Below, piece by piece: positions 1-10,735 of a stretch of DNA of 64,000 nucleotides (positions are counted from its first letter, which is position 1; each line of letters starts with the position of its first letter). Source of the stretch: Diadema setosum. Taxonomy: Eukaryota > Echinodermata > Echinoidea > Diadematoida > Diadematidae. The DNA is taken from positions 27,054,451-27,118,450 of the forward strand of contig CM067067.1 in NCBI GenBank assembly GCA_033980235.1, in the 5' to 3' direction. The notes beneath the pieces were generated by a model. That model saw nothing but the letters and a program-made list of their open reading frames with translations, made no database searches and was not told where the DNA came from. The position numbers and the translations under genes are program-made.

Positions 1-622
1 GTGGAAGGTATCACTGTTTAGTATTAGTAATGAACTTTTTTCATGTCCCTCCCTGCCAATTATAATGTGTTTGAAGGGGTTGTGTGTCGTTCTGCCAAAT
101 AAAAGGCAAAACTTTTATTTTCGTAATGGCTGTTTCTCTATACATAGCCGTAGGTGATGAGTGTTGTTGGCATCTGGACAGTGAAGAACAGAGTATCAGA
201 CTATAATCCCCCCTGAGTTATACGTGCTAAGCATTCAATTTGATATATATTTCTTTATGTAGTCAATCACTGCTAATGGAGTTACAGAATTATGTTATGA
301 CACGTTTCACTGAAAGTTTGTAAAGCAAAGTTTATGGACTATGCAAGCAATGGTGCATGATTAATGCCATTGATTTCAGAGGCGAAACTATGGTATGCCT
401 AAATGTAAGGATGTCATTGCTTTGGAATTGCTGAGACAATATGCTTGGCACTCCTTCCACTTCTAATTGTCCCCTTTGAAGATGTGTCGCTCATGGTCGA
501 TCGTCATGATTCATCTTTCACGTAGAAGCTTACGTTCCACACTCTTGGTTCGAGGAGACTTACCGTTTAGTTACGTGGTTAGAAGCGATGTCTCTTTCTT
601 TATTTCAATTGAGGTAATGCTG

Positions 623-753
623 CTTTCGTCCAGGTACAAATCACATTGTCATGTAAAAAAACACACACTCTCTGTATTTGCCTTTGTTTTGTATTGGACA
701 CTTCATTGCTTTTACTGCTGGAAAATTTCACAGGCTTGTAGCTGAAAGAGCTT
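623..753. repeat. diverged direct repeat, copy 1
   Basis: A block starting TTTCGTCCAGGTA and running through TTTGTTTTGTATTGGAC and TTTACTGCTGGAA recurs at 1008-1126 with scattered substitutions and small indels. This is an old local duplication upstream of the ERICH2-like gene. Confidence 0.7.
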
Positions 754-1007
754 TCTTTATTTTTCTTTTTTCTTGGACAGTTCAGCTTCACTCCGATGTC
801 ATTTATTTTACTATTTCATCAAGTATACGGACCCCCACCAACACAAACACGCAATTACCCTTTTTTGTATCGGAGGTTAGAGTGTTTCTATTGCTCATGG
901 GAATTTTTGGTTATCGCCAAATTACAATTCATTTAGCTAAAAACATGGCTACTCAAGCAGCAGAGCCCTTGAAATGGGTCAGTAAGTAGTTACAATATAG
1001 CACTATA

Positions 1008-1126
1008 TTTCGTCCAGGTATAAATGCCATTGTCATGTTAAGACACACTCTCTCTCTATTTTCCTTTGTTTTGTATTGGACGCTTCACTGCTTTACTGCT
1101 GGAAGGCTTGTTGCTGTAAGAGCTCT
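1008..1126. repeat. diverged direct repeat, copy 2
   Basis: Second copy of the 623-753 block, in the same orientation, about 385 bases downstream. It keeps the TTTGTTTTGTATTGGAC core and ends in GGCTTGTTGCTGTAAGAGCT. Confidence 0.7.
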
Positions 1127-1525
1127 CCCAAATGATCATATTATATAATGACAAGATTAGATATAGCAGTTTTTGTTATGCAAATAAGGATCAAAGTTCA
1201 TATTTGAAAAGGCCAATATTAAAGTTAAGATGATCTTGAAACACTTTATTGTCGTATTTCAATTTGATCGTGTCAAGGACGACATGGTACAGATACACTG
1301 TACTATTAAAGAAAACCTGTTAAAGGGGCATAGTCCTGGTAGTGTAGAGGGCGCTGTTGATGATACTGCCGATCACCGTTAGCATTGATATGAAGATTAC
1401 CGAAGTTTAGCTGTCATCAAGAGTAAAGCGCGTAGGTGTTGCTAAGTAATGTTGCCTTTGTTGTCTTCTCTGCGCAACGCGCAGTCTGTAGTAATGACAG
1501 GGTGCATGTATATGTGTTTGTTATT

Positions 1526-1650
1526 ATGACATCACAAAAGAAGTTTGCTAAAGCTGTCATCCCCCTCAGCCGAATCATGAGCCGAACTGTGATCCCACCA
1601 CTGACTACTGTGAATCGGACTTCTTCGGACTCGGGAAAGTGGGCCAAAGC
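1526..1650 (+). CDS. ERICH2: ERICH2-like coding exon 1
   Basis: ATG at 1526 opens MTSQKKFAKAVIPLSR and continues to DSGKWAK, ending in phase 2 before GTAAGC at 1651. Joining GC to the A at 2227 gives an uninterrupted frame into HGIPKNESWDFVPKDM. The ORF is open upstream to 1436 with another ATG, but that extension is hydrophobic and unlike the rest. Confidence 0.7.
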
Positions 1651-4600
1651 GTAAGCGCTAAAGAGGAGTCAATAGCGTAGGTCTCTATAGGAAACTTGCG
1701 CCGTGCGCCCGCGTACGCATTTGACTAAAACACCGGGACCATGCACCTTTAATCTGCTTAGGCCTACTTGCACATGCAGACACACGTACGGGACTTTCCA
1801 TGTGGTGCCATTGTTGTAAACAATTTGATTTGAATTATAAAGGTACAAAAAAAAAATTGACTTTACTAACATATTATTGCAGCAATATAACTTAAAGTCA
1901 CAATATTTCATTGTTTTCGTTGTTGATCACAGGTGACCGATATCTGATGACTCCTAGCGTATCACCTAACTCGTCTTTTACAGTGACGAGTTTCATGTCT
2001 CGTTTCTTTTTTTTTTTTGTCAAAAATTTTAGCAAGGAATATGTATTTCAATGAGCACTGTGTACATTGCCTTTCAATCTCATGTGCACATGCACAGTAT
2101 ATGCACATACCATTACTAATGTATGAAATTCAATGTGTGCCAGAGATCAGTTTCACACCAAAATGCCCCATCCACAGAAAATTGATGGTTACTTTGCTTT
2201 CCTCATCATTCTTTTCTAAATTTCAGACATGGAATTCCGAAGAATGAAAGCTGGGATTTTGTTCCAAAGGATATGCTAAACGCTAACCCCACTCTTACAA
2301 ATGGAAGCAGTCCTGTGCACAGACATGAATGTGACATCCTAGGAGAAAAGAAGGGACTCCATAACTCAGCAGAAGAGATGAGAGAAAGGAGGATTAGAGG
2401 GAATGGTGATGGGGAAAACACAGTGTCGTCAGAAGAGAGCACAGAGCACAGACTGAAATACCTAATGGAGCAACTAAGTGTCAAGAATAAGGAGATCAAG
2501 CAGCATGATGAAAGGCGAAAGTCTGGTCATGCTGCCAAGAGGAGAGGTAAAACAGACTCTTCTTAACCCTCTCATTGCCATTTGCAGGCATGTTATTGTA
2601 GTCACAATCTCACATGAAACTATATGAAAGTAAAAGATACATTAATTCTGTACCTGGTATCCAGCTTGTCTCTACCCATCGCACAAGACATTATGCACGA
2701 CTCGTTTGCAGGAACTGGAGCATAAGATGTGGTAATGAGACGTGGTTTGCAATGAAAATGGCAACCAAAAAACAAAATCCAGGGTACAAAATGCAATGAT
2801 CAGCAAAGAACTGAATGATGAAAGTAAAAGATAAATGAGAATCTAAAAATCCCTGAAGTATGGTATTGCATGTTTTCTTACCCTGTGTATTTTATCTCTC
2901 CTTGTTTGGAATCTCTAAGGTTTCCTGTCTTGTGCATTTCTTAGCTGATACCGCCTTTACCTGAGGTCACTCAGCACTATTCACTGTAGCTCTATCTGAA
3001 CTTTATGTCTTTTTAAAAGTAAATTCAACATCGAAAATTGGTACACACATGCTGTAATGAGATGAATGTTACCATTATTGCTAAAAGTTAGGAAAGTGCT
3101 TGGTGCTTTAAATGTGTACAACTGGCTAATGCACTCTGTAATGACTTTATTAAACATGAAACTTCCAATATTTCAAGCTGTGTGGAATAAATACTCGAGA
3201 ATTTTGACTGTTTGAATTTTAATGTTTGTAAGTAATGATTCATCAAATAGAACACATCAGAAAGCAGAGACTTTTCATAAATTGTAATATTGTTGAATAA
3301 TATTTTGGTTGGTTTCATTTCAAACAATTGATTATAAGCCATTCATTAATGTAGTTCAGCTCATGTTGCAAAATTTAGGAATTTTTAAAGTCAGTTTATT
3401 TTACGCAGTGGAAATTTTGCTCCTCAAAGCATATCCACTCAATCAAAACTGGTATCTTTACCTTTAAAATGCTGCTTCTCTCCAAGTTCAACTTAGATGT
3501 AATCAATAGAATAAATTCAAACAAACAACTGTTAGCAGTTTTCTCAAGTCAGACAAAGTAAGACAATAATGGAATTGTAAGTTTTACATGTTTTCTCAGA
3601 ACAGTGATATAGTAGTAACCTCATGCATCTTAGATGAGGTCATAGTATTATGGCCTCAGAAATTTCCAGTGATAGACCTACATACATATCTTTACTAAAT
3701 TTCTCATTGTAATTTAGCGACATGTGTATTACACACCACTCATAGTGGCGTCCTCTCAAAGCAGTCTTAGGTTAAGGTGGTAATTTCATGCACTTTTCAA
3801 TGCTTCGTGCCGTACCAAGACATTTGGAGCTGCAGTACATTCAGAGCTTCAAATACATTCATTGTACACAAACAAAATTCTTTTAAAAAATCAGAATACA
3901 ATTGTATGCTTTCTGTGGAAGTTGATCAGGATGGAACCACTTTGTCCAGCCGTTAATACGGGTGCACATCACAAGACTGACACCCATGAGTCACACAGCT
4001 CACAAGTTATACAGCCCATGAGTCATACTGTCCACAAGTCATACTGCCCACTATACTGCCCACGAATTGGACACCAAGGCCCGAATTCATGAAGGTGGTA
4101 CAAATGAAACCATGGTTTAAACCATGGACAAAAACCATGGAGCGCCAAGTATCGCATGGAATATTTCGTTACGAAATCAGTCATTTCGTCGATGAAATGA
4201 TTATTTTGTAATGAAATGACAACATTTTGTAACTAAATGAACACTTCGTCCACAAAATGATAATTTCGTTAATGAAATGGTAATTTTGTCGACGAAATGA
4301 CCAATTTCATAACGAAATATTCCGTGCGACACTTGGCGCTCCATGGTTTTTGTCCATGGTTTAAACCATGGTTTAATTTGTACCATTTTCATGAATTTGG
4401 GCCTAAGTGAACAAGGCCACAAGTGCAACACTACGCAAAAGAGGCTCACAAGACACAACTCTAGGTAAAAAAAAGCCCAGGAGTTTGACACTGCACAAAA
4501 GAAGCTCACGAGACTGACACTACGGAAAGAAGGCCAACGAGTTTGACAGGATGAACAGTGCTATAAACCAATTAAGAGAGGGTAATTCTACAGGGTATCC

Positions 4601-7600
4601 TGATATTAAATGACATGAGGAAGGAATAAGTGATGGGAAAGGGGAGTTGCTTTACTGTAACGGGCGCTAGAGTGTTACCACGTCAGTTGCCCTCCTTCAA
4701 CCCCTTGGAATGTTTAAGACCTTTATTTGTGTGTGTCTGTGTGTGTGTGCAAAAATTAACAAAATTCACTAAAAAGTGTGCACCAGAACTTTCCACTTCA
4801 ATTCCAAGAAAACATAAGGACCCTCATTCGCATGTTAACGCTGACCTTTTAAAGCTATTCTTGCTTTTACCCCCTTTTACCCCCTTTAGAAAAGAAGGAA
4901 AGAATCTGCCTAATCTTCGCAGTTGTGAAATTAAATTTACAAGGAAATATTTCACAAAATCTTCAATGTCGCAGTGCACTGTACTTGCTTTACATGATCT
5001 GGAAGGGGCGTAGTCATCAACAAAGGTGTGGATTTAGTATAGATTCACAGCTAATATTATATTCGACTATCAAGGTATTTGTAATGATGCAGGAAACGAA
5101 GATGCATCCATCCAAACAGCTATTTACTCCTTCAAAAATTTACCATTTTTTAGGAAAATAATTACAAACATAAGCCATAAATCGAGGATACATCGCTGTG
5201 ATATAAAGTTTTCATCAACTGAATTTCTTACCCAGAGATGATTACAAATTGTTTCTGTAATACTTCTCAACAGTTGGGTAAGATATCTAAGATATCTAAT
5301 GAAGCAAGAGAGAAAGGGGAAAAATCTGGTGTCCTGCCCATCTGTCTTCTAGTTGTCATTATCAAAGACTACACTTGAAGCCATACATTGTTCTTGTCCC
5401 CCTTTTTTTTTTTGGTGGGGGGGGGGGGGTCCATGAAGAGTACAATGTTATCATGAAAAATAATGTGATGAAAGTGCACCCACCAGTTTGTTATTTTCCC
5501 CTTTTATGTCATTAATGCAACACCCCATACAGTTGGCGCTGTTCATCCTGTTGAAATCATGGGCCTTCTATCCCAAGTGTCAGTCTTGTGAGTTTCTTTT
5601 ATGTAGTATCAAACCCATGAGCTTTCTTAGTTTAGTGTCAAACTCATGGGATTTATTTGCATAGTGTCAAACTTATGACTCGTGGGATGTGCAACTTGTG
5701 AATTGTAAGACCCATGGACCTATTTTGAATGTCAAACTCGTAGGCCATATGTCCCCTCGGATGACCCTGCTATTACCTTTCAGGATGCACTTGGTATTTA
5801 TGATAATACAGTCCTCTCTGCATAATCGGGTATCGCTTAAACGGGTACTCCGTTTAATTGGGTAGTAATGTCAAAATCAGTTCCAATGCACAATTAAAAT
5901 GATCTGATAATCAGGTTGCCTCTCCGCATAAATGGGTAAGTAATTTTCTTCTAATCTAATTTCTACCCACATTTTATCGCAGATATAACACTTCAAGAAA
6001 TCATGAATGTCAATATTTCCACGGCTAATCGCATTCTCTGCTTAATTTGCAAAGAAGACCGATCATTTGGGGAGTGATTAAACATGAAAATACATGTACA
6101 CGTATACTGACTTGCCACACATAAACGAACATTAGACATGCAGCTGGCACTCACAATTGCATAGACAGACAGGAGTTGAACACACTTGCGCTCCTCCCTT
6201 GCTCCACAACATTTACAATACGAGAAGTGTGCAACGAAAATCAGGCCATGCACCAGCTCCATAATTTTGCTTTTCCCCAGTCACTTCTTGAAAAGTAACC
6301 CAACGTTCTATGTAACTAATGCACAAAGAGATGTGTTCATTTCGGAAATCGCCTGTGTGTTAGCGAGGAGTCCATAGTCAACGACAAAGTTTATGAAGAC
6401 ATATTTTTCCATAAAAAGAGTGTAAATTAATGCTCGAGACTGAGCAAGTATAAGGTATGTATATGTGCCGTGCAAGCACGCATGTTAAGCATACAGTGTA
6501 AGTGTTTGGTACAGTGTACAATGCATGTACATACACATTGTGTGTGTCAATTGTGAACGAGACGTGTTCTTCTGTTAATTGGGTACTCCGCTTAATTGGG
6601 TAAGAAACCCTTTGCTCGAGCCTACCCGATTATGTGGAGAGTACTGTACTTTGTTCCTATGATTGTTCCCCCCTCCCCCAATTTCTGTACAGATTCGTCA
6701 GACACAAGAAAGTTTCCAAGTACAGTGATGAGTGACTCATACTATGTCAGTACAGGTACTCCTGCAGAGCTCAGACAAGGTGATGACAGCTTTAATATAC
6801 AATTTGTATTAAGATGCATTGCATCTGTAGGTTCTAGGATTCCATCATCATTTTAAGTTGATTTGTGAGTTTGATAGACATAAAACTGTGTTGTATCTTT
6901 ATTCTTAAAAAGTTCTCAAGAAAATAGTTCATATGAATATAAAAATGAAGTGTAGTATACGAATGTATTTAAGGTATTAAAATTCTGTTCACTTACTGTA
7001 TAAGCCGAATATTTCGTGAGGTTTTTATTTTCGCGAATTTTGCGAGTCAGGTGCTATTTGTGAAATTAAAAACACGCAAAAATACTGACTCTGATCACGA
7101 TGTGGATGTGACGTACGCGGGTACATTTCCCGACGGGAATTCCCGATTCGCGAAAATTTGGACTGTATTTAGAATGTATGGCTTATTGTATCAATCATAG
7201 CACCTCTACTAGGTGAAGTCTTGTGACATGCTGAGAAAAATAAGGTAAGGAGGCCATACAGAGATCGTGTAACAGCTCTTCTTAAGGAAAACTGTTGATT
7301 TTTAGGAATGACTTACATGATATTGTCAGTTGGGATGTAGCTAGCAAAATTGTTTGGTTGTATTATCTTTCTCTTGAGTAATTGGAAACCATTTTTAATT
7401 TTCATAAACCTCCAAGACAGTAAAGCAAAGAATGCAGCTAACTCTTGAAGTGCATTTAAAAGAATGGACTGCTATTGTATGAATCCTTGGAGATACAGAA
7501 ACTAAATAAATTGTCTTATCTGTCTTACTTTGCTCTGTAGATGCAGCAGGACCCAGCAAGAAGCCATCACATGCTGCTCCACCATTCTTGGAGGACAGGA

Positions 7601-9389
7601 CCCTCACAGAGAAAGCAAGAGAGGATGAAGAAGAGGAAGAAGATGACACTGATTCTGACGATGCAGAGGACGAGGAGGAGGAGGAAGAAGAGGAGGAAGT
7701 GCCGTCTGCTCCCATTGAACTCATGGGGGAGGTAATTTGGTGTCATCACCCTTGGACACGAGATTTGTACTGTTTGTCTTGCACTTTGTAGACTTGAAAG
7801 GCATTAATTTCTAGGTTAGACTGTGAGGTGCAATGGTTTATAAATACAAAGTATGAGAATGTGTCAAAGAGCCTCAAATTCTAATCGATTTTATATGGCT
7901 TAGTTGTGTCTCACTGTGGTGCATATGCAGTAAAGGAGGCTGGGCATATGTATGCATGCATTAGTTGTGTGTCTTTATCTTATACCCAATGATAGCACAT
8001 TGCATTGCATGAATACTGAAGTCTTATTTCAATTCAGTTTTTAGATGCAGTCATGGATGAGGAGTATGAGACAGCAGACAAACTGTGTAAAATGAGTAAG
8101 TTACCATCTATGCACTCACTTTTTATGAGGTCATAAGTGAACTGTTCTCACTTGTGCACTACGTGGGAAATGGAGTGAAATTACTTCACATTTTAAACAC
8201 ACTGTGGGTATATGTGTGTACATCAGAGCTCAATATTAGCAGTGGCCTGGTGGCCTGGGGTCACTAAAAATTGATATGTCCACTTTCAAATTGTTCATCT
8301 GGAGTCCAAACAAATTTTGTTGAATGTACCATTCATGCTTATTCTTCAAAAGGCTCCAAAATATTCTGCAAATTTTTTTCTTGTGTAATCAAAAGTTGTA
8401 TGCATGCTCTTTACATATCACATGACAAAATATTATGTGTCAATCAAATTTGAATTTGAAATTAAAACATGAAAAACAGAGAATTTAATTTATGTTGTGG
8501 AGTGTCTTTCAATATGTTTTATATTCATTTCTTAATGCTTTCTGCTCTAGTTCTCATCTATGAGCCTGACAATAAGGAATGCCTGCAGTTCAAGCCTTTA
8601 ATTGAAGAAATGCTGAGGAGAGGTTAGTAGAGACAGTGATGAGTACATAGTAGAAGAGTTTCTTAAACAAATAACTCTTCTTACAAACCATATCCCAGGC
8701 TGATCAAAATTCTTCATTGCATCAAAACCTTGTTGCACAAAGAATAATGTACATTTGAAATTTAACCCAATAAACATCATTGCTGATCATAGCAAAACAC
8801 CTCAAATACCAACAAACAATGCAAGTTTATAATAATAATAATAATAATAGCTGGTTTTTGTATAGCGCATTTCACACACTTCAGGGTTTCAATGCGCTTT
8901 ACAGACTATTTATCAGCAGTTTATGATGAGACCCCAAGGTAAGAAAGGTAGCACTTAATTTTCTCCATGAAAATATAGAATACAATCATTTCTAATTTTA
9001 TGCTAGTGCAGCAAAGCTGAAATGCATGTCAGAAAGAATGTTGAGTTTGGGAGGGGTAAATGTTGTTGTTGTTGTTTGTTTGTTTGTTTGTTTCTTGTCA
9101 GAAGACGTGCATAGAGCCCAGAAGTAAAACCCCTGTAAAGCAAAGCCCCAATGCCATCCCTGAAATAACCTAGGAACTAAGAGTATAAAACATTTTTACA
9201 TCTGGAAGTATGCTGGTGTGGTATTATGTGTTCTTACATAAATAGGGGAAAGATAAGTTTGATGTAGCAGTTCCAAGAATGGACCCTGAAGAATATTTCA
9301 CCATTTTTTTTTCATCAGTATCTGTAATAGGCATTCTTATCAGAGTTACCAGAACTTCTAATGTTCAAAGCACTTAAATCATCATCTCT

Positions 9390-9430
<41 letters not shown>

Positions 9431-10735
9431 CTATAAAGAGGTAGTTTGCCATTTAATGTATGACAAACCATCAAGTGAGTGTAACATTGAGGCTGCATGC
9501 TTTGATGTGTATATCTTGAAGCTTATGTGAGCATCAAGTTTTTTTGGTACTCTCATGAATGTGTTCATGTCTGTTTGCCATCAGAATGGGATCATCAGTT
9601 GTGGGGTAGTGACAGTGATGAAGACTCAGATGAGGAAAGCGAAGGAGAAGATGACGATGAAGATGAGGATGAGGAAACAGACAGTGATGAAGAAGATTCT
9701 GACAGTGACAGGTGACTAGAATTATAACCTTGGGAAAATTGTACCAGGTGACACTGATACAGTGTATTTTAGTATAATTGGATATTTAACAAAGAAAAAA
9801 AAAAAGTGTACAGCAATGCTCTACTTTTTGATTTATGCTGTTTTATTCCAACTCCTACACAATTTGTTCTTGTCCCTACTTTGACACTGAAATTGTAATG
9901 TATACCTCTTTTTTCAGCGGATGATATTCATGATGCTCATTATGACTGAGCAAACCGATGCTTTTAGAGTTTCTTACAGATTTGGGCCCTGAGCACACTT
10001 TCAGGAATTTTGCACACATTAGGTTCCTCATTGTCTTGTGGACAGTGGTCTGCATTGTTTGCTCACCCTCATCCTGTAGGTCAGTTAAAACTGTTTAGCT
10101 ATTTTTGTATGCCTCTTTGGCATAGTTAAATCATAATCCATATCTTTGTGCTGAAAATTTTCAGATTTTTGTCTCCCGAAATGAAACTTGATCCTCATAA
10201 ATGTCATTACAACTCTTCTGCTGACTAATGGGCGAGTATTGCAGGTTGCTAATCCCAATTCAAATTTGCTATAAAACCGGCTCCAGCAGAATTCTTAGAG
10301 ATGATATAAATGGTAGAGGTGTACAAGCACTGAACCCTGGAAGACTACCAGATGTACAGTACTTGAATGATTTCCCAATTGTCATATCCTATTATTTTCT
10401 GCATGCAGCAGTGCTGAACACTAACAATTGGTGATAGTGAAAAGGATATCACCCTTATAACAAGCTACTGTGGACCTCTGAAACTTCCTTGTTATATTGG
10501 GTATCATATATATCAGGGATAAAAACAATGTAAAAGGAATGGGACCTGCAAAATTACCTTGTAATATCAGGTATCTTGCTTTACATGTACCTGACCTTGT
10601 TAAAACAAGGTTCCACTGCAATATCACGCAATAATTTGTTGTGACATTCAGAGTACGGCTCATCTACCATATCACGATTTTCTGATTTTCAGCTCTGAAA
10701 GTGAAGAAGAGGAAGAGGAGGATGCACAAAAGTGA
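1526..10735 (+). CDS. ERICH2: ERICH2-like glutamate-rich protein, eight coding exons
   Basis: Coding exons: 1526-1650, 2227-2546, 6693-6755, 7541-7731, 8038-8095, 8551-8622, 9585-9711, 10693-10735. They total 999 nt, or 332 residues plus stop. Every junction is GT-AG and phases match (2,1,1,0,1,1,2). The basic N-terminus (MTSQKKFAKAVIPLSR) leads to a polar, probably disordered region. An acidic run follows at about 198-222, then a conserved stretch PIELMGEFLDAVMDEE...ADKLCKMILIYEPDN at about 227-262, and a second Asp/Glu/Ser tail with WDHQLWGSDSDEDSDEES. The PIELMGEF/LCKMILIYEP block is what I recognise from vertebrate ERICH2; its molecular role is not established. No membrane segment or signal peptide is visible. 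The start was chosen as the first ATG of an exon that splices in phase to 2227. An additional small in-phase exon could lie in the long intron 2547-6692. It is convergent with XYLB. Confidence 0.75.
2227..2546 (+). CDS. ERICH2: ERICH2-like coding exon 2
   Basis: Acceptor TTTCTAAATTTCAG precedes 2227 and donor GAGAG|GTAAAA follows 2546. It encodes residues 42-149: WDFVPKDMLN, NSAEEMRERRIRGNG, then a short helical segment EHRLKYLMEQLSVKNKEIKQ that could form a coiled coil, ending in basic HAAKRRG. Confidence 0.75.
4077..4404. mobile_element. MITE-like inverted repeat in ERICH2 intron 2
   Basis: Ends AGGCCCGAATTCATGAA and TTCATGAATTTGGGCCT are near-perfect inverted repeats. Inside them TGGTTTAAACCATGGAC, CCATGGAGCGCCAAGT and ATATTTCGTTACGAAAT recur inverted at the other end, so the arms are about 100 bp. 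The middle carries repeated ATTTCGTnnnGAAATGA-type palindromes. There is no coding capacity. Confidence 0.8.
5809..6646. mobile_element. pogo-like MITE, 838 bp
   Basis: Terminal inverted repeats CAGTCCTCTCTGCATAATCG and, on the other strand, CAGTACTCTCCACATAATCG are flanked by TA on both sides, as for Tc1/mariner/pogo insertions. Subterminal repeats of GGGTACTCCG(T/C)TTAATTGGGTA occur at both ends. There is no transposase ORF, so it is non-autonomous. The element at 34393-35233 has similar length and ends. Confidence 0.8.
6693..6755 (+). CDS. ERICH2: ERICH2-like coding exon 3
   Basis: A 63 nt phase 1-1 exon between TTTCTGTACAG and GTACTCC, encoding SSDTRKFPSTVMSDSYYVST. It lies about 45 bases downstream of a pogo-like MITE. 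Phase fit to both neighbours supports it, but it is short and could be alternative. Confidence 0.6.
6994..7190. repeat. dispersed repeat (family shared with 27931)
   Basis: Contains ATTTCGTGAGGTTTTTATTT, GCGAGTCAGGTGCTATT and CCCGATTCGCGAAAA. The same ordered blocks occur in diverged form at 27931-28185. TAAGCC near one end and GGCTTA near the other suggest a small inverted-repeat element. Confidence 0.6.
7541..7731 (+). CDS. ERICH2: ERICH2-like coding exon 4, acidic run
   Basis: Preceded by TTTGCTCTGTAG and followed by GTAATT. It encodes residues 170-233: GPSKKPSHAAPPFLEDRTLTEKARED, then a Glu/Asp run with nine consecutive Glu, then VPSAPIELMGE. The last segment begins the conserved ERICH2 block and continues in phase 0 into exon 5. 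Confidence 0.85.
8038..8095 (+). CDS. ERICH2: ERICH2-like coding exon 5, conserved helix
   Basis: Exon after TTCAATTCAG and before GTAAGT, encoding FLDAVMDEEYETADKLCKM. Together with exons 4 and 6 it gives the family's most recognisable segment. Confidence 0.85.
8551..8622 (+). CDS. ERICH2: ERICH2-like coding exon 6, ILIYEP motif
   Basis: Exon after CTTTCTGCTCTAG and before GTTAGTAG, encoding ILIYEPDNKECLQFKPLIEE and MLRR. The ILIYEPDN...F.PLIEEML pattern is the basis for the ERICH2 call. Confidence 0.85.
8818..8940. repeat. (AAT)n plus dispersed repeat in ERICH2 intron 6
   Basis: Seven or so AAT units are followed by TTTGTATAGCGCATTTCACA and CAATGCGCTTTACAG, a short dispersed-repeat sequence with the GCGC-containing halves in inverted arrangement. 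It resembles SINE- or MITE-derived repeats of many aquatic animals; the family is not assigned. Confidence 0.45.
9391..9426. repeat. (TA)n microsatellite
   Basis: An almost pure TA dinucleotide run in the intron before ERICH2 exon 7. Confidence 0.9.
9585..9711 (+). CDS. ERICH2: ERICH2-like coding exon 7, acidic tail
   Basis: Exon after TGTTTGCCATCAG and before GTGACTAG, encoding EWDHQLWGSDSDEDSDEESE followed by alternating Asp/Glu/Ser. It ends in phase 2 (AG|). The DSDE repeats look like casein kinase 2-type acidic serine clusters. Confidence 0.8.
9918..9924 (+). CDS. ERICH2: possible alternative ERICH2 terminal exon
   Basis: A strong pyrimidine tract and acceptor (CCTCTTTTTTCAG) at 9905-9917 is followed by CGGATGA. 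Spliced from exon 7 in phase 2 this reads Ser-Gly-stop, a protein 12 residues shorter than the exon 8 form. Whether it is used is unknown. Confidence 0.3.
10693..10735 (+). CDS. ERICH2: ERICH2-like coding exon 8 and stop
   Basis: Acceptor TCTGATTTTCAG precedes 10693. In phase 2 it encodes SSESEEEEEEDAQK and stops at TGA 10733-10735. The acidic composition continues that of exon 7, which favours this over the short alternative at 9918. Confidence 0.7.

Larger units (their letters stand above)
1..1525. other. 5' flank of the ERICH2-like gene, no gene recognised
   Basis: AT-rich sequence with no ORF I recognise. It contains the direct repeat pair listed at 623-753 and 1008-1126. The 5' UTR and promoter of the plus-strand gene starting at 1526 presumably lie in the last few hundred bases, but no TATA box or other core element stands out. 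Confidence 0.5.

Noticed and set aside
945..981. Possible first exon MATQAAEPLKWV followed by GTAAGT
   Set aside because: It ends in phase 1 and would frameshift exon 2227-2546; the exon at 1526-1650 fits in phase 2 instead.
7395..7749. Minus-strand Ser-rich and Leu/Phe-rich ORFs
   Set aside because: Antisense shadows of the Glu/Asp codon run in ERICH2 exon 4.
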